Below, one piece after another: positions 63,873 to 64,000 of a stretch of 64,000 nt of DNA. A program made the position numbers and the translations under genes. How positions within the stretch are numbered: the first letter of the stretch is position 1; each line of letters opens with the position of its first letter. Below the pieces are notes generated by a model. That model was not told where the DNA came from. It ran no database searches and saw only the letters and a list, made by a program, of their open reading frames with translations. The DNA is from Aliishimia ponticola (GTDB lineage Bacteria > Pseudomonadota > Alphaproteobacteria > Rhodobacterales > Rhodobacteraceae): assembly GCF_004803475.1 (NCBI RefSeq), contig NZ_SRKY01000001.1:682001-746000 (forward strand), written 5' to 3'.

Positions 63873-64000
63873 ATGCAAGGTATTCGACGACCTGAGAAGG
63901 CCCTTACTGCGCGGTTTGTGGAAACTGTCTCTGAACCCGGTAAGTATTTCGACGGACATGGTTTGTTTCTTCGCGTGACCAAGGCGGGATCACGGCAATG
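63873..64000 (+). CDS. N-terminal part of a tyrosine-type integrase (DUF4102 arm-binding), truncated by the window edge
   Basis: From ATG 63873 the frame is open to the end of the window. It reads KALTARFVETVSEPGKYFDG then HGLFLRVTKAGSRQ, the classic arm-binding start of phage/island integrases (LTxxFVxTVxxPGKYxDGxGLxLRV). The gene runs on beyond 64000. It belongs to an element other than the tRNA-Asn island, whose integrase N-terminus differs. Confidence 0.8.
   Translation, partial: MQGIRRPEKALTARFVETVSEPGKYFDGHGLFLRVTKAGSRQ

Overview
The window looks like a chromosomal segment of a marine alphaproteobacterium of the Rhodobacteraceae (Roseobacter group). The base composition is high in G+C. 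The gene content fits that group: PurM/PurN, RNase D, a methionine synthase in two pieces, a B12-riboswitch-controlled class Ib ribonucleotide reductase, RTX and Hint-domain exoproteins, a protocatechuate dioxygenase cluster, a dimethylglycine/sarcosine-dehydrogenase-like GcvT protein and peptide-type ABC transporters. This is inferred from protein families read by eye, because no database search was possible.

Layout. 1-7443 is core chromosome: rnd, purN-purM, tRNA-Ile(CAT), an atypical winged-helix response regulator, a PaaI-type thioesterase, an EnvZ-like histidine kinase and an MBL-fold hydrolase. 7444-22049 is a genomic island of about 14.5 kb inserted in tRNA-Asn(GTT). It is bounded by a 52-bp direct repeat of the tRNA 3' part (7470-7521 and 21998-22049). 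Next to the right end are a tyrosine integrase and an AlpA-type regulator. Terminase small and large subunit genes are present (the large subunit lies in two overlapping frames) but no capsid, portal or tail genes were recognised. An AT-richer cargo block carries a DUF3883-type putative nuclease with two DNA methyltransferases. Copies of the 10-mer TTTTGCAACG sit just inside both island ends and inside the island. This resembles a phage-satellite-like or decayed prophage element with a restriction-modification-like cargo.

22216-23944 is pcaC-pcaH-pcaG, directly beside the island. 23963-27085 is a SAM-domain/adenylate-cyclase/AAA protein. 27168-30767 is a compact set that deserves attention: an 85-residue small protein, a YcaO enzyme and a TfuA protein in an overlapping operon, with a divergent heme-oxygenase-like diiron protein. 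This is a candidate peptide-modification (RiPP or protein thioamidation) locus. 30793-35967 is a 1724-residue RTX/LamG exoprotein with an internal duplication. 36499-46917 holds the DMGDH-like oxidase, a DUF4394 protein with an ECF sigma/anti-sigma pair, a sulfatase-family hydrolase and the split metH. 47163-51291 is nrdHIEF with tandem NrdR boxes and a cobalamin riboswitch upstream. 51415-53727 is an RTX-Hint protein.

53750-63557 is a Dpp/Opp-type ABC transporter with two substrate-binding proteins. A three-gene oxidoreductase operon (CmcJ/NvfI-like, LLM flavin monooxygenase, SDR) diverges from it, suggesting uptake and breakdown of an unidentified small molecule. The last 130 bases contain the start of another tyrosine integrase, so a second mobile element probably begins at the right edge.
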